Shown piece by piece: positions 14,559 through 22,068 of a stretch of DNA of 23,645 bases (within the stretch, counting starts at the first letter, position 1; each line of letters starts with the position of its first letter). The notes beneath the pieces were generated by a model. That model had not been told where the DNA came from, did not search any database, and worked only from the letters and a program-made list of their open reading frames with translations. The DNA lies in the NCBI GenBank assembly GCA_910587275.1, contig CAJUMD010000044.1, forward strand, positions 1 to 23,645, in the 5' to 3' direction. The position numbers were made by a program, and so were the translations under genes. The stretch is from an uncultured Kineothrix sp. GTDB lineage: Bacteria; Bacillota; Clostridia; Lachnospirales; Lachnospiraceae.

Positions 14559-16565
14559 ATGCATAATTTATCTATGGCGCTTAAGAATCTGAAAACTAAT
14601 TTTACATTTTACGCCCTCTATCTACTGTCCGTTTCGTTTGTGATCACTATCTTTTTTGCATTCACTTCATTCTCGATGAATACAGTCATGCTTGAAAAAA
14701 TATCAAATGACGGGCGGGTTGAAACGATGTGTAACACAATTTCCGTATTCCTCATGGCTTTTGTTGTTTTCTATATGTCATATTCAAACCGCTTCTTTTT
14801 GCGCCGCCGTACAAAAGAACTCGGTATTTACGCCTTATTAGGATACAGAAAATCCACAATACTCTCCCTGCTCATAACAGAGAATCTACTCACCTGTTCC
14901 GGCGCTTTTATCACCGGGATACTTCTGGGCAGTTTTTTCCACAAGGGGATTGTCTTTGGCATTACAAAACTACTGGATCTGGCGGTCAATCATTCAGAAA
15001 TACCCTTTTTCAACCCGAATGCCATTATGAAAACGACCTGCTTCATTTTCGCTGTTGTCATAGTATTAGCCCTGTCCAATAGCAGATTCCTTTTCAGGAC
15101 ATCACTTATGGATTTAGTGAGATATGATAAGAGCGCAGAAAAAAGGATGAAGTTCCATGCTGTCCCGTCTGTCATTGGATTTTTGGCTGTTATTTCAGGA
15201 TACTGCCTTGCACTCGATATATTACGAGGTGAGAAGTCTTTATGGCTTACAGTGGGGTTTTATCCGGTTGCCATGCTGACATTTGCACTCATCCTTTCAG
15301 GAACAGTGCTTTTTATCGCATCCTCTCTTCCCTTTGCGGTACAGGCAGGGAAGAAAAACAAACGAAAATTTTACACGGAAACAAAAATCATCACCGCGCC
15401 CGGGTTTATATACCGCATCCGTTCAAACTCCAGGACACTGATCATGCTTACCTTATTGTCAGCCGCAACCTTGACCGTTTCAAGCGTTATGGCCCTGACG
15501 TTATACTATCCAATCGCCGCGGTATCCCGTATGGCGCCATCGGAAATAGAATGCAGGATTGAAGATGAAAATGAAATAACTGCAATCAAAGAGATTGTAA
15601 ACGCCTATTCATCAGAGGCGGATGTCATATTCCTGCAGACCGATATTTATAAGGTCACCTCTACTGCGGAACAACTCCCTATGGAGTACGGCATCGGAAC
15701 TTCCAAAGGGGATGCGGATAACGAAAAAATTCTGCGGGAGGCAGGATTTGAATGTATCCCGTATTCAGCTTATAAAGCCCTTTTGGAAGCGCAGGGACGG
15801 ACAAAAGTGCTGGAACATCTTGCCTCATTAAATAAAGATGAGTGTATTTTGATCAAGTACCAGCCAGAGCCTGACAATAATGAAGCAGACAGTGTTTATC
15901 CACTGCTCATAGGTAATGAGGAAATACCGGTTATTGTAACTTCGGTCACACTGGATAACCCCATTTCATTTGCAAACAGCATCGGTACTTTAGTTATAAG
16001 TGACGATTTATATCATACGATAGCAGGGCAATCCGGTCCTGCAGTGAAAATCCTCAGCATAAACGGAAAATCCATTGAGGATAACGAGGCTCTGTTTCAG
16101 GCTCTGTCAGACTATCTGTCGGGAAGCCCATACCTGCAGGGGAACTCGCACAGGGTACACGAAATATTTTCCCTGAGCAGCTCCACCTTCCTGCTGATCG
16201 GCTTTCTTGTGGTACTGTTCTTCATCGCTGCCGGAAGCATCCTTTACTTTAATAATGTTTCAGCCGTAACCGACTCGAAATCCGACTATGAAATTCTTTG
16301 GAAAATGGGTTATACGGATAAGAGGATAAAAAAAATCATCAAAAAGCAGACGGCAGCTTTTTTCAGCATCCCATTTTTATTCGGACTGGCAGACTGTGTC
16401 TTCGGTACGCTGGTATACAAGTCCGCCCTCATGCAGAATATTCTGGGAAACAGTCCTTTACTGTATGCGCCCGCAATGGCAGCCGTTATGCTGACATTCC
16501 TGATTTATCTGGGCTATTACCATATTACCGTCCATGCCTGTTGTAAAGCCGCCCTGACAAAATAG
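14559..16565 (+). CDS. BceB-type ABC transporter permease
   Basis: This is a 668-residue FtsX-like permease. The first four spans lie in roughly residues 15-180, with the coupling segment SNRFFLRRRTKELGIYALLGYRKS near 76-100. Further spans lie near 205-320. A large extracellular domain of about 200 residues (about 330-535) is the hallmark of BceB and its likely peptide-sensing part. The last spans follow KSDYEILWKMGYTDKRIKKIIKKQ. The chain is about full length for the family. AGGAGGTGG lies just before ATG 14559. It acts with the ATPase encoded upstream and is expected to interact with the VanS-like kinase, since BceS-type kinases rely on the transporter to sense drug (family knowledge). Confidence 0.92.
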   Translation: MHNLSMALKNLKTNFTFYALYLLSVSFVITIFFAFTSFSMNTVMLEKISNDGRVETMCNTISVFLMAFVVFYMSYSNRFFLRRRTKELGIYALLGYRKSTILSLLITENLLTCSGAFITGILLGSFFHKGIVFGITKLLDLAVNHSEIPFFNPNAIMKTTCFIFAVVIVLALSNSRFLFRTSLMDLVRYDKSAEKRMKFHAVPSVIGFLAVISGYCLALDILRGEKSLWLTVGFYPVAMLTFALILSGTVLFIASSLPFAVQAGKKNKRKFYTETKIITAPGFIYRIRSNSRTLIMLTLLSAATLTVSSVMALTLYYPIAAVSRMAPSEIECRIEDENEITAIKEIVNAYSSEADVIFLQTDIYKVTSTAEQLPMEYGIGTSKGDADNEKILREAGFECIPYSAYKALLEAQGRTKVLEHLASLNKDECILIKYQPEPDNNEADSVYPLLIGNEEIPVIVTSVTLDNPISFANSIGTLVISDDLYHTIAGQSGPAVKILSINGKSIEDNEALFQALSDYLSGSPYLQGNSHRVHEIFSLSSSTFLLIGFLVVLFFIAAGSILYFNNVSAVTDSKSDYEILWKMGYTDKRIKKIIKKQTAAFFSIPFLFGLADCVFGTLVYKSALMQNILGNSPLLYAPAMAAVMLTFLIYLGYYHITVHACCKAALTK

Positions 16566-16574
16566 AAGCTGTAC

Positions 16575-16606
16575 AAAACCGCCGTACTGTCATACCCGGC
16601 GGTTTT
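16575..16606 (+). terminator. Terminator after the BceAB-type genes
   Basis: AAAACCGCCG (16575-16584) and CGGCGGTTTT (16597-16606) form a perfect 10-bp stem with a 12-base loop, nine bases past the permease stop. The run of T closes the stem. It separates the transporter from the second two-component operon, which has its own promoter. Confidence 0.75.
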
Positions 16607-16649
16607 GCGCTCCTCTATAACAAATTGGAGATTATGCAGGGATTTCTTC

Positions 16650-16677
16650 TTGTATGCCCGCAAATAAATGGTATAAT
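16650..16677 (+). promoter_or_regulatory. Promoter of the second two-component operon
   Basis: TTGTAT (16650-16655) and a perfect TATAAT (16672-16677) are 16 bp apart, with TGG before the -10. The start is about 20 bases upstream of the AAAGGAGG site of the kinase. Confidence 0.65.
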
Positions 16678-16702
16678 AAAGCGTGAAAAAAGGAGGCCGG
16701 AT

Positions 16703-18268
16703 ATGAAAAAGCATATGATACTTGATCTTCTTCTTTTTGCAAATTCCATTTTGCTCATTATGTATATGGGACTGAATATAAACCGGAATATGGCATTTAA
16801 CGCCACGGGGGCTGTCTCCTTGTTCCTGTCCTCTTTAATGCTCATAGACATTACTTATATAAGTTCCTGCAATGTCAGGGGAAACAAGGTCATTTCCCTG
16901 TTTTGCGGACTGCTGGCACTCCATAGCTGGTATATACTCCTGTCTGCGCGGGGCGATGCCCCGGCAGGTATGGCTTTCTCTGCTTTAAGCCCTGTCATAT
17001 GGTATGTCTCCATAAATTTCATACTCATGTTTTTGTTTCAGGGCAGCGGTTATAAATTTAAAAAAGCAGTAAGCATCTGCCTGTCCGGAACCTGTATCTG
17101 CTCTCTGATTGGCCTGCTTGTGTCAAATGAGATATTCGCCCTGTTCTATGGCATACAGTTTCTGGCAGGCTGGCTCTGTTTCATTTTCATTGTTGTCTTC
17201 TATAGAAAAAGGACTGCCTTTGTCATTAAGGCGGAATGGAAATGTATCCTTTTCTCCCTTGTAACGGTAATCATTTTATTCTTTGCCTATTACTTTTCTA
17301 CAATGGGAGTCAGTGGGCATCTTTCTAATTTCGGGATATATCTTCCTGTCCTTCTGTTCTCTGTGAGTACACACAGCATGATACGGAAAGAGCATAGCAG
17401 TGTCCCGCTGTCAACCATATTCAGCAGGTGCCAGCGGGCATTGATCCTGCTTGCCGGGACAGTTATCTGCGGTCTGTCCGCTCTTGCTTCCGACACCCCC
17501 CTTCCACTGTTTTTCCTTATGCTGGATGCCATGTTTGTCTTTGTATATGTCTGTAACATTGCCTTAGATTTTAATCTAAGGCACGGGAAAAATGCAATGG
17601 GCAGAGAAAGCAAATACCATGCTGCATTAGAGCAGCTACGGCAGGAAGAACAGCTAAACCTCGAATTTGCAAATTTCCTCCATGATGACATTCTCCAGGA
17701 CTTGCTTTCCATAAAAAACATGATGAAAAAAGCAGGCCATCCCGATATCCAAAAAATCATCACGGAAACGCTTGATAACATGAACACTTATATCCGTGAG
17801 CGGATGCAGGATTACCGCCCTGCACTGCTCCCGGGGCTCACTGTCAAAGAGAATTACCAAAGCCTGCTTGATTATATATCACAGTCCTTTCCGCACCGTA
17901 ATATCCGTATTACTTTTGAGTGTCCAGACTCCCTGTTTTTAGCTGCCCCATATGATATCTTCGTGTACCGCCTCCTGAAAGAGCTTGTCACAAATATATA
18001 CAGGCACTCATCGGGAGAACAAGCATGGATAACCCTTACACAGGACAATGAAATCATTATGCTGCGCATAACGGACAACGGAACTGCTGATGCGGAGACT
18101 CTCTCATCCGCCGATCCGTCAAAGCACAGAGGGGTTGCACTGATCACTGAGCGCGTCAGCAATATGGAAGGTTCTGTAAAAATAGCCAATAACTTCCCGT
18201 GCGGGGTTTGCATACAGATTACCCTGCCAATGAAAGGAGATGTTTCTTATCAATATTTTATTAGTTGA
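16703..18268 (+). CDS. NarL-system sensor histidine kinase with multi-span membrane domain
   Basis: This 521-residue kinase has about eight membrane spans in residues 5-290 and no clear extracellular sensing domain, like ComP- or AgrC-type receptors. The cytoplasmic part begins with a coiled region (RESKYHAALEQLRQEEQLNLE). The HisKA_3-type phospho-acceptor is His327 in NFLHDDILQDLLSIK, and a HATPase domain follows (KELVTNIYRHS near 426-436, ITDNG near 456-460, GVALITERVSNMEG near 477-490). ATG 16703 is chosen for its strong AAAGGAGG site; the frame is open further upstream, but that start would lie before the promoter. It overlaps the response-regulator gene by 29 bases. Its signal is unknown; the neighbourhood suggests envelope stress or a peptide. 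Confidence 0.88.
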   Translation: MKKHMILDLLLFANSILLIMYMGLNINRNMAFNATGAVSLFLSSLMLIDITYISSCNVRGNKVISLFCGLLALHSWYILLSARGDAPAGMAFSALSPVIWYVSINFILMFLFQGSGYKFKKAVSICLSGTCICSLIGLLVSNEIFALFYGIQFLAGWLCFIFIVVFYRKRTAFVIKAEWKCILFSLVTVIILFFAYYFSTMGVSGHLSNFGIYLPVLLFSVSTHSMIRKEHSSVPLSTIFSRCQRALILLAGTVICGLSALASDTPLPLFFLMLDAMFVFVYVCNIALDFNLRHGKNAMGRESKYHAALEQLRQEEQLNLEFANFLHDDILQDLLSIKNMMKKAGHPDIQKIITETLDNMNTYIRERMQDYRPALLPGLTVKENYQSLLDYISQSFPHRNIRITFECPDSLFLAAPYDIFVYRLLKELVTNIYRHSSGEQAWITLTQDNEIIMLRITDNGTADAETLSSADPSKHRGVALITERVSNMEGSVKIANNFPCGVCIQITLPMKGDVSYQYFIS

Positions 18269-18854
18269 TGACCATGCCTTGTTTTCAAAAAGCCTTGCAA
18301 TTGCCTTATCGGATTATCCGGAGATCACATCATTTGAAAGCATCAGTGATATTTCCCGGTTGGACAGTTTTATTGAAGCCAACAGGCCTGACATCCTGCT
18401 CATGGATATCAACTTAAAGAACATAGCATCCGAAGATGGCCTGGAATTAGCGAAACAGATATTAGACCAATATCCGGAGCAAAAGATAGTGATCCTGTCC
18501 GGATATGACCTGCCAATATACCGCAAAGAAGCAGAAAAAATCGGGACGAAGGGATTTATCAACAAAAATACGGAACCTGAAATACTGGTATCCTTCCTTT
18601 CCCAAATATCAAAGGGTGCAGTTATTTTTAACAGGGAAATTCCATTTTTAGAAGAATTGACCAAATGCGAAAAACAAATCCTGCAGCTTTTAGCTGATGG
18701 TATGAAGCGGAAGGAGATTGCTGCCACACTCTATATCAGCGAACGTACTTTATCAAACCATTTGCAGCATATATTTGAAAAATTCGGTGTCACCTCATCT
18801 GTTGAGGCTATAACAAAAGCTATTCAAATGGGGTATATCTCTCCCATTTGTTAA
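18240..18854 (+). CDS. NarL/LuxR-family response regulator
   Basis: This 204-residue regulator has a receiver domain with acidic residues Asp10/Asp11, acceptor Asp56 in LLMDINLK, and TKGFINKNTEPE near 98-109. A LuxR-type helix-turn-helix follows (about 142-200: LTKCEKQILQLLADGMKRKEIAATLYISERTLSNHLQHIF). It pairs with the kinase encoded immediately upstream. The start is odd: the AAAGGAG site abuts ATG 18240 with no spacing, and the next usual start is far into the domain. Initiation may depend on ribosomes finishing the overlapping kinase gene, or on a non-standard codon such as ATC at 18249. Confidence 0.9.
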   Translation: MFLINILLVDDHALFSKSLAIALSDYPEITSFESISDISRLDSFIEANRPDILLMDINLKNIASEDGLELAKQILDQYPEQKIVILSGYDLPIYRKEAEKIGTKGFINKNTEPEILVSFLSQISKGAVIFNREIPFLEELTKCEKQILQLLADGMKRKEIAATLYISERTLSNHLQHIFEKFGVTSSVEAITKAIQMGYISPIC

Positions 18855-18935
18855 AAGAGAAAGAACATATAGGATTCCAGTTTTCCGTACTTTGCCTTGT
18901 ACGTCTCCAACTGTTTCCGGGATATCGATGCTTTC

Positions 18936-18968
18936 AAAAAAACGCCGGATACATCCCTGCATCCGGCG
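18936..18968 (-). terminator. Rho-independent terminator of leuCD
   Basis: On the minus strand CGCCGGAT and ATCCGGCG form an 8-bp stem with a 10-base loop, followed by seven T. It lies about 60 bases past the leuD stop and is the strongest classical terminator in the window. Confidence 0.85.
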
Positions 18969-19029
18969 CCCTGCCGTCTCAACATTTCTTTCTTTTGGAC
19001 AATTACTCTATGCAGCGATTTGTTGCCGC

Positions 19030-19518
19030 TCATTTACTGTTTATATAATTCACCAACCCCTCCGAATCGATAATCCTCTGCATAAACTCCGGAAATGCCT
19101 GTCCCTGGAACGTGGTTCCTTTGGTCACGTTCGTAATCACGCCGGAGTCAAAATCCACTTCCACTTCGTCCCCGGCCTCAATCCCCCTGGATGCCTCCGG
19201 GCATTCGATGATGGGCAGTCCGATGTTAATGGCATTGCGGTAAAAAATTCTTGCGAATGTCTCCGCAATGACGCAGCTTACCCCGGCCGCCTTAATGGCG
19301 ATGGGCGCATGTTCCCTGGAAGAACCGCAGCCGAAATTCTTGTCCGCTACCATGATGTCTCCCTTCTGCACACGGTTCACGAAATCCTTGTCAATATCTT
19401 CCATACAATGTGCCGCAAGCTCCGACGGGTCGGAAGAATTTAAGTACCTTGCGGGAATAATCACGTCCGTATCCACATTGTCGCCGTATTTAAACACGAA
19501 TCCTTTTGCTGATTTCAT
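19030..19518 (-). CDS. leuD: 3-isopropylmalate dehydratase small subunit
   Basis: LeuD is the swivel subunit that joins LeuC to isomerise 2-isopropylmalate to 3-isopropylmalate in leucine synthesis. It has 162 residues, a normal length. Family marks are YGDNVDTDVIIPARYL at the N-terminus, GCGSSREHAPIAIKAAGVSCVIAETFARIFYRNAINIGLP in the middle and a TKGTTFQGQAFPEFMQRI tail. ATG 19518 has an AGAGGAAAAGG site; the longer frame to 19560 has none. It lies 124 bases downstream of leuC, separated by a hairpin. Homoaconitase or citramalate-pathway use is possible, as these subunits are alike; leuA and leuB are not in view. Confidence 0.9.
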   Translation of the reverse strand: MKSAKGFVFKYGDNVDTDVIIPARYLNSSDPSELAAHCMEDIDKDFVNRVQKGDIMVADKNFGCGSSREHAPIAIKAAGVSCVIAETFARIFYRNAINIGLPIIECPEASRGIEAGDEVEVDFDSGVITNVTKGTTFQGQAFPEFMQRIIDSEGLVNYINSK

Positions 19519-19565
19519 ACCTTTTCCTCTTTTCCTTCTTTCTGTGCCGCCTTTTGCCATACCTT

Positions 19566-19593
19566 AACCTGCAGGGCGGTGAGACTGCAGGTT
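19566..19593 (-). promoter_or_regulatory. Hairpin between leuC and leuD
   Basis: AACCTGCAG (19566-19574) pairs perfectly with CTGCAGGTT (19585-19593) over a 10-base loop. It sits in the leuC-leuD gap with no U-tract. It may set the ratio of the two subunits by processing or mRNA protection, or be a neutral repeat. Confidence 0.45.
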
Positions 19594-19642
19594 GGCGGAT
19601 TGGTTCTGCCTGTCCTTATTCCTTTTATTCCTTTCCTTCCCA

Positions 19643-20911
19643 TCATTCCGGTAACTGGCAGGGGCAGGAAATTTTCCCCGTAACGGCGCTTGCCGCCGCA
19701 ACCGCAGGACTGGCAAGATATATTTCCGATTTCACGTGTCCCATGCGCCCCACAAAATTACGGTTTGTGGTGGAAACGCAGCGCTCGCCTTCCGCAAGGA
19801 TTCCCATATAGCCTCCAAGGCAGGGACCGCAGGTCGGCGTGCTTACTACTGCGCCTGCCTCCACAAAGGTCTTCAACAGCCCTTCCTCCATTGCCTGTAA
19901 ATAAATCGCCTGTGTGGCGGGAATAACGATGCAGCGCATTCCTTTTGCCACATGTCTGCCCGCCAGCACTTTTGCCGCCGTGCGCAGGTCGTCCAGCCTG
20001 CCGTTGGTACAGGAACCGATGACTACCTGGTCAATCTTAATGTCTTCCTTGATTTCGTCAATGGTTTTGGTATTCTCCGGCAAATGGGGAAATGCCACCG
20101 TCGGGCGCAGGGCGCTTAAGTCGATGGTGTATTCCTCATCATATACCGCGTCTTCATCCGCTTCATATACCGTGTACGGTTTTTTGGAATGTTCTTCCAT
20201 ATAGGCTTTTGCCAAATCATCCACCGGGAAAATCCCGTTTTTGCCGCCTGCCTCGATTGCCATATTGGCGATGGTAAAACGGTCGTCCATGGACAGGCCC
20301 GCAATGCCTTCACCCGTAAATTCCATGGATTTATACAGTGCACCGTCCACACCGATTTTTCCGATGATATGGAGGATTATGTCCTTGCCGCTAACCCATT
20401 GCTGCGGTTTGCCCACAAGGTTGAATTTTATCGCCCCCGGTACCTTAAACCATGCCTTTCCCGTCGCCATGCCTGCCGCCATATCCGTACTTCCCACGCC
20501 GGTGGAAAATGCTCCCAGCGCGCCGTAAGTACAGGTATGGGAATCGGCGCCAATGATTACGTCCCCCGCCACCGTCAGCCCTTTCTCCGGCAGCAGCGCA
20601 TGTTCGATTCCCATTTCCCCCACTTCAAAATAATTCGTAATTTCATTGCGGCAGGCAAATTCCCTGACACACTTGCAGTGCTCCGCCGACTTAATGTCCT
20701 TATTCGGTACGAAATGGTCCGGCACCAGCGCAATTTTATCCTTGTCAAAGACGCCTTCCACTTTCATTTTCTCCATTTCCTTAATGGCAACCGGACTCGT
20801 AATGTCATTTCCGAGCACTAAATCCAAGTCCGCCTCAATCAACTGTCCGGCCTCCACCCGTTCCAGTCCGGCATGTGCCGCCAAAATCTTTTGGGTCATC
20901 GTCATTCCCAT
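19643..20911 (-). CDS. leuC: 3-isopropylmalate dehydratase large subunit
   Basis: LeuC is an aconitase-family enzyme with a [4Fe-4S] cluster, 422 residues as in the prokaryotic two-subunit type. The cluster ligands are Cys301 (GSCTNGR) and Cys361/Cys364 (TCGPCLGG). Other family marks are DHFVPNKD near 65-72, GADSHTCTYGALGAFSTGVGSTD near 121-143 and the C-terminal NRNFVGRMGH. ATG 20911 has AGGAGG nine bases upstream. It heads a short leuCD operon with its own promoter, divergent from a LysR-family gene that may control it. Confidence 0.93.
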   Translation of the reverse strand: MGMTMTQKILAAHAGLERVEAGQLIEADLDLVLGNDITSPVAIKEMEKMKVEGVFDKDKIALVPDHFVPNKDIKSAEHCKCVREFACRNEITNYFEVGEMGIEHALLPEKGLTVAGDVIIGADSHTCTYGALGAFSTGVGSTDMAAGMATGKAWFKVPGAIKFNLVGKPQQWVSGKDIILHIIGKIGVDGALYKSMEFTGEGIAGLSMDDRFTIANMAIEAGGKNGIFPVDDLAKAYMEEHSKKPYTVYEADEDAVYDEEYTIDLSALRPTVAFPHLPENTKTIDEIKEDIKIDQVVIGSCTNGRLDDLRTAAKVLAGRHVAKGMRCIVIPATQAIYLQAMEEGLLKTFVEAGAVVSTPTCGPCLGGYMGILAEGERCVSTTNRNFVGRMGHVKSEIYLASPAVAAASAVTGKISCPCQLPE

Positions 20912-20982
20912 GTTCCCATTCCTCCTGTCCTTTTGTTTTCCCCTGCTTACCTATTCCTTACAAACCGTTCTTACTGTCATAA

Positions 20983-21011
20983 ATTGTACCACATCCTGAC
21001 GGAAATGGAAA
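20983..21011 (-). promoter_or_regulatory. leuCD promoter
   Basis: On the minus strand TTTCCA (21011-21006; 4/6) and TACAAT (20988-20983; 5/6) are 17 bp apart, with TGG before the -10. The leader is about 65 bases, too short for a T-box or a long attenuator. Confidence 0.55.
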
Positions 21012-21033
21012 ATAGCGTCTGTTCATATCTTTT

Positions 21034-21048
21034 ATAACTTGTAGTTAT
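21034..21048. promoter_or_regulatory. LysR-type operator palindrome
   Basis: ATAACTTGTAGTTAT has perfect 6-bp arms and contains the T-N11-A form typical of LysR-family binding sites. It lies between leuC and the lysR-type gene and overlaps the latter's -35 box, as expected for autorepression with possible activation of leuCD. Confidence 0.65.
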
Positions 21049-21067
21049 GGAAATGCCATGCTATAAT
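21039..21067 (+). promoter_or_regulatory. Promoter of the lysR-type gene
   Basis: TTGTAG (21039-21044) and a perfect TATAAT (21062-21067) are 17 bp apart. The -35 box lies inside the palindrome at 21034-21048. Confidence 0.6.
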
Positions 21068-21103
21068 TACTGAAGATTAGAGTCAAAAAGGAGCAGGATT
21101 CCC

Positions 21104-22057
21104 ATGGAACAGAACTTAAACCTTTACCGTATCTTTTACGAAGTGGCAAAATGCCGCAACCTTTCCGCTGCGGCAAAAAAACTCTACATCAGCCAGCCTG
21201 CCGTCAGCAAATCGGTTTCCCGTCTGGAAGAAAACCTGGGTGCCGTCCTGTTTTGCCGTTCCTCCCGCGGCGTCTCCCTAACGCCGGAAGGCGAACTGCT
21301 CTGCCGCCATGTGGAAGAAGCACTTACGGCATTACAATCCGGTGAAGAATCTCTGCGCGCCGCGCAGGGGCAGAACATCCGCCGCCTTTCCATCGGCGTA
21401 AGCACCACACTGTGCAAATACGTCCTGCTTCCCCTGTTAAAAACCTTTATCCCCCAAAACCCCGGCATCAAAATCGCCATTTCCTGCCGGCCCACCTTTG
21501 AAACCATCGCCGCCCTGCAAAGCGCGTCCATCGACATCGGGCTGGTGGGAATCCCGGATACCGCTCCAAACGGCAGTCCGGCTGCCTTAGATTCTGCCGG
21601 CTGGCATACCGTCACCTATCTGCCCTTAAAAAGCATTGCGGATATTTTCGTGGCAACCGACGCCTACCTCGCCCCTTTCCTCACCGCCCGCACCGACACG
21701 ACATCAGAACCCGCCAAAGAAGATGCAATTTTCCGGGAAGCCACCTTCATCATGCTGGATAAGGACAATATTTCCCGCAAACATACGGACGGCTTTCTTT
21801 CCCGCCATGGCATCGGGCTTTCCCATGTCATTGAAGTCAACAACATGGACCTGTCCATGGACTTTGCCCGCGCCGGGCTCGGCATCGCCTGCGTCATCAG
21901 CGATTTCGTAAAAGAAGACATAAAAAACGGAACCCTGCGGGAACTTCCCCTAAACCACAGGATTCCGAAACGCCAAATCGGTTTCGCCTATCCGTCCAGC
22001 CTGCCCGTAAACAGTGCCATGGACACCTTCATCGGTTACTGCCGCTCCATGCTGTAA
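21104..22057 (+). CDS. LysR-family transcriptional regulator
   Basis: This 317-residue regulator has an N-terminal winged helix (about residues 5-65: LYRIFYEVAKCRNLSAAAKKLYISQPAVSKSVSRLEENLG). A periplasmic-binding-protein-like effector domain follows, starting at RRLSIGVSTTLCKYVLLPLL near 92, with the hinge region at DIGLVGIP. ATG 21104 has AAGGAG upstream. It diverges from leuCD and is convergent with cysK, the stops being 11 bases apart. Control of leucine synthesis or of sulfur metabolism are both plausible; the palindrome in the leuC side favours the former. The ligand is not predictable. Confidence 0.9.
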   Translation: MEQNLNLYRIFYEVAKCRNLSAAAKKLYISQPAVSKSVSRLEENLGAVLFCRSSRGVSLTPEGELLCRHVEEALTALQSGEESLRAAQGQNIRRLSIGVSTTLCKYVLLPLLKTFIPQNPGIKIAISCRPTFETIAALQSASIDIGLVGIPDTAPNGSPAALDSAGWHTVTYLPLKSIADIFVATDAYLAPFLTARTDTTSEPAKEDAIFREATFIMLDKDNISRKHTDGFLSRHGIGLSHVIEVNNMDLSMDFARAGLGIACVISDFVKEDIKNGTLRELPLNHRIPKRQIGFAYPSSLPVNSAMDTFIGYCRSML

Positions 22058-22068
22058 GAAACTGTACC

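Noticed and set aside
16625..16702. Upstream extension of the second sensor kinase to 16625
   Set aside because: The predicted promoter lies within this stretch and the ATG at 16703 has a strong AAAGGAGG site at normal spacing.
18851..19033. 60-residue minus-strand frame between leuD and the response regulator
   Set aside because: It runs through the leuD terminator, so it would not be transcribed as a gene from this side. Its tail (SISRKQLETYKAKYG) looks slightly protein-like, but there is no start or ribosome site.
20189..20821. 210-residue plus-strand frame opposite leuC
   Set aside because: It is antisense to a well-conserved gene with all three cluster cysteines; no domain or ribosome site is seen.
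20912..20975. T-box or leucine attenuator before leuC
   Set aside because: The leader is only about 65 bases, with no Leu-codon run or anti-terminator structure.
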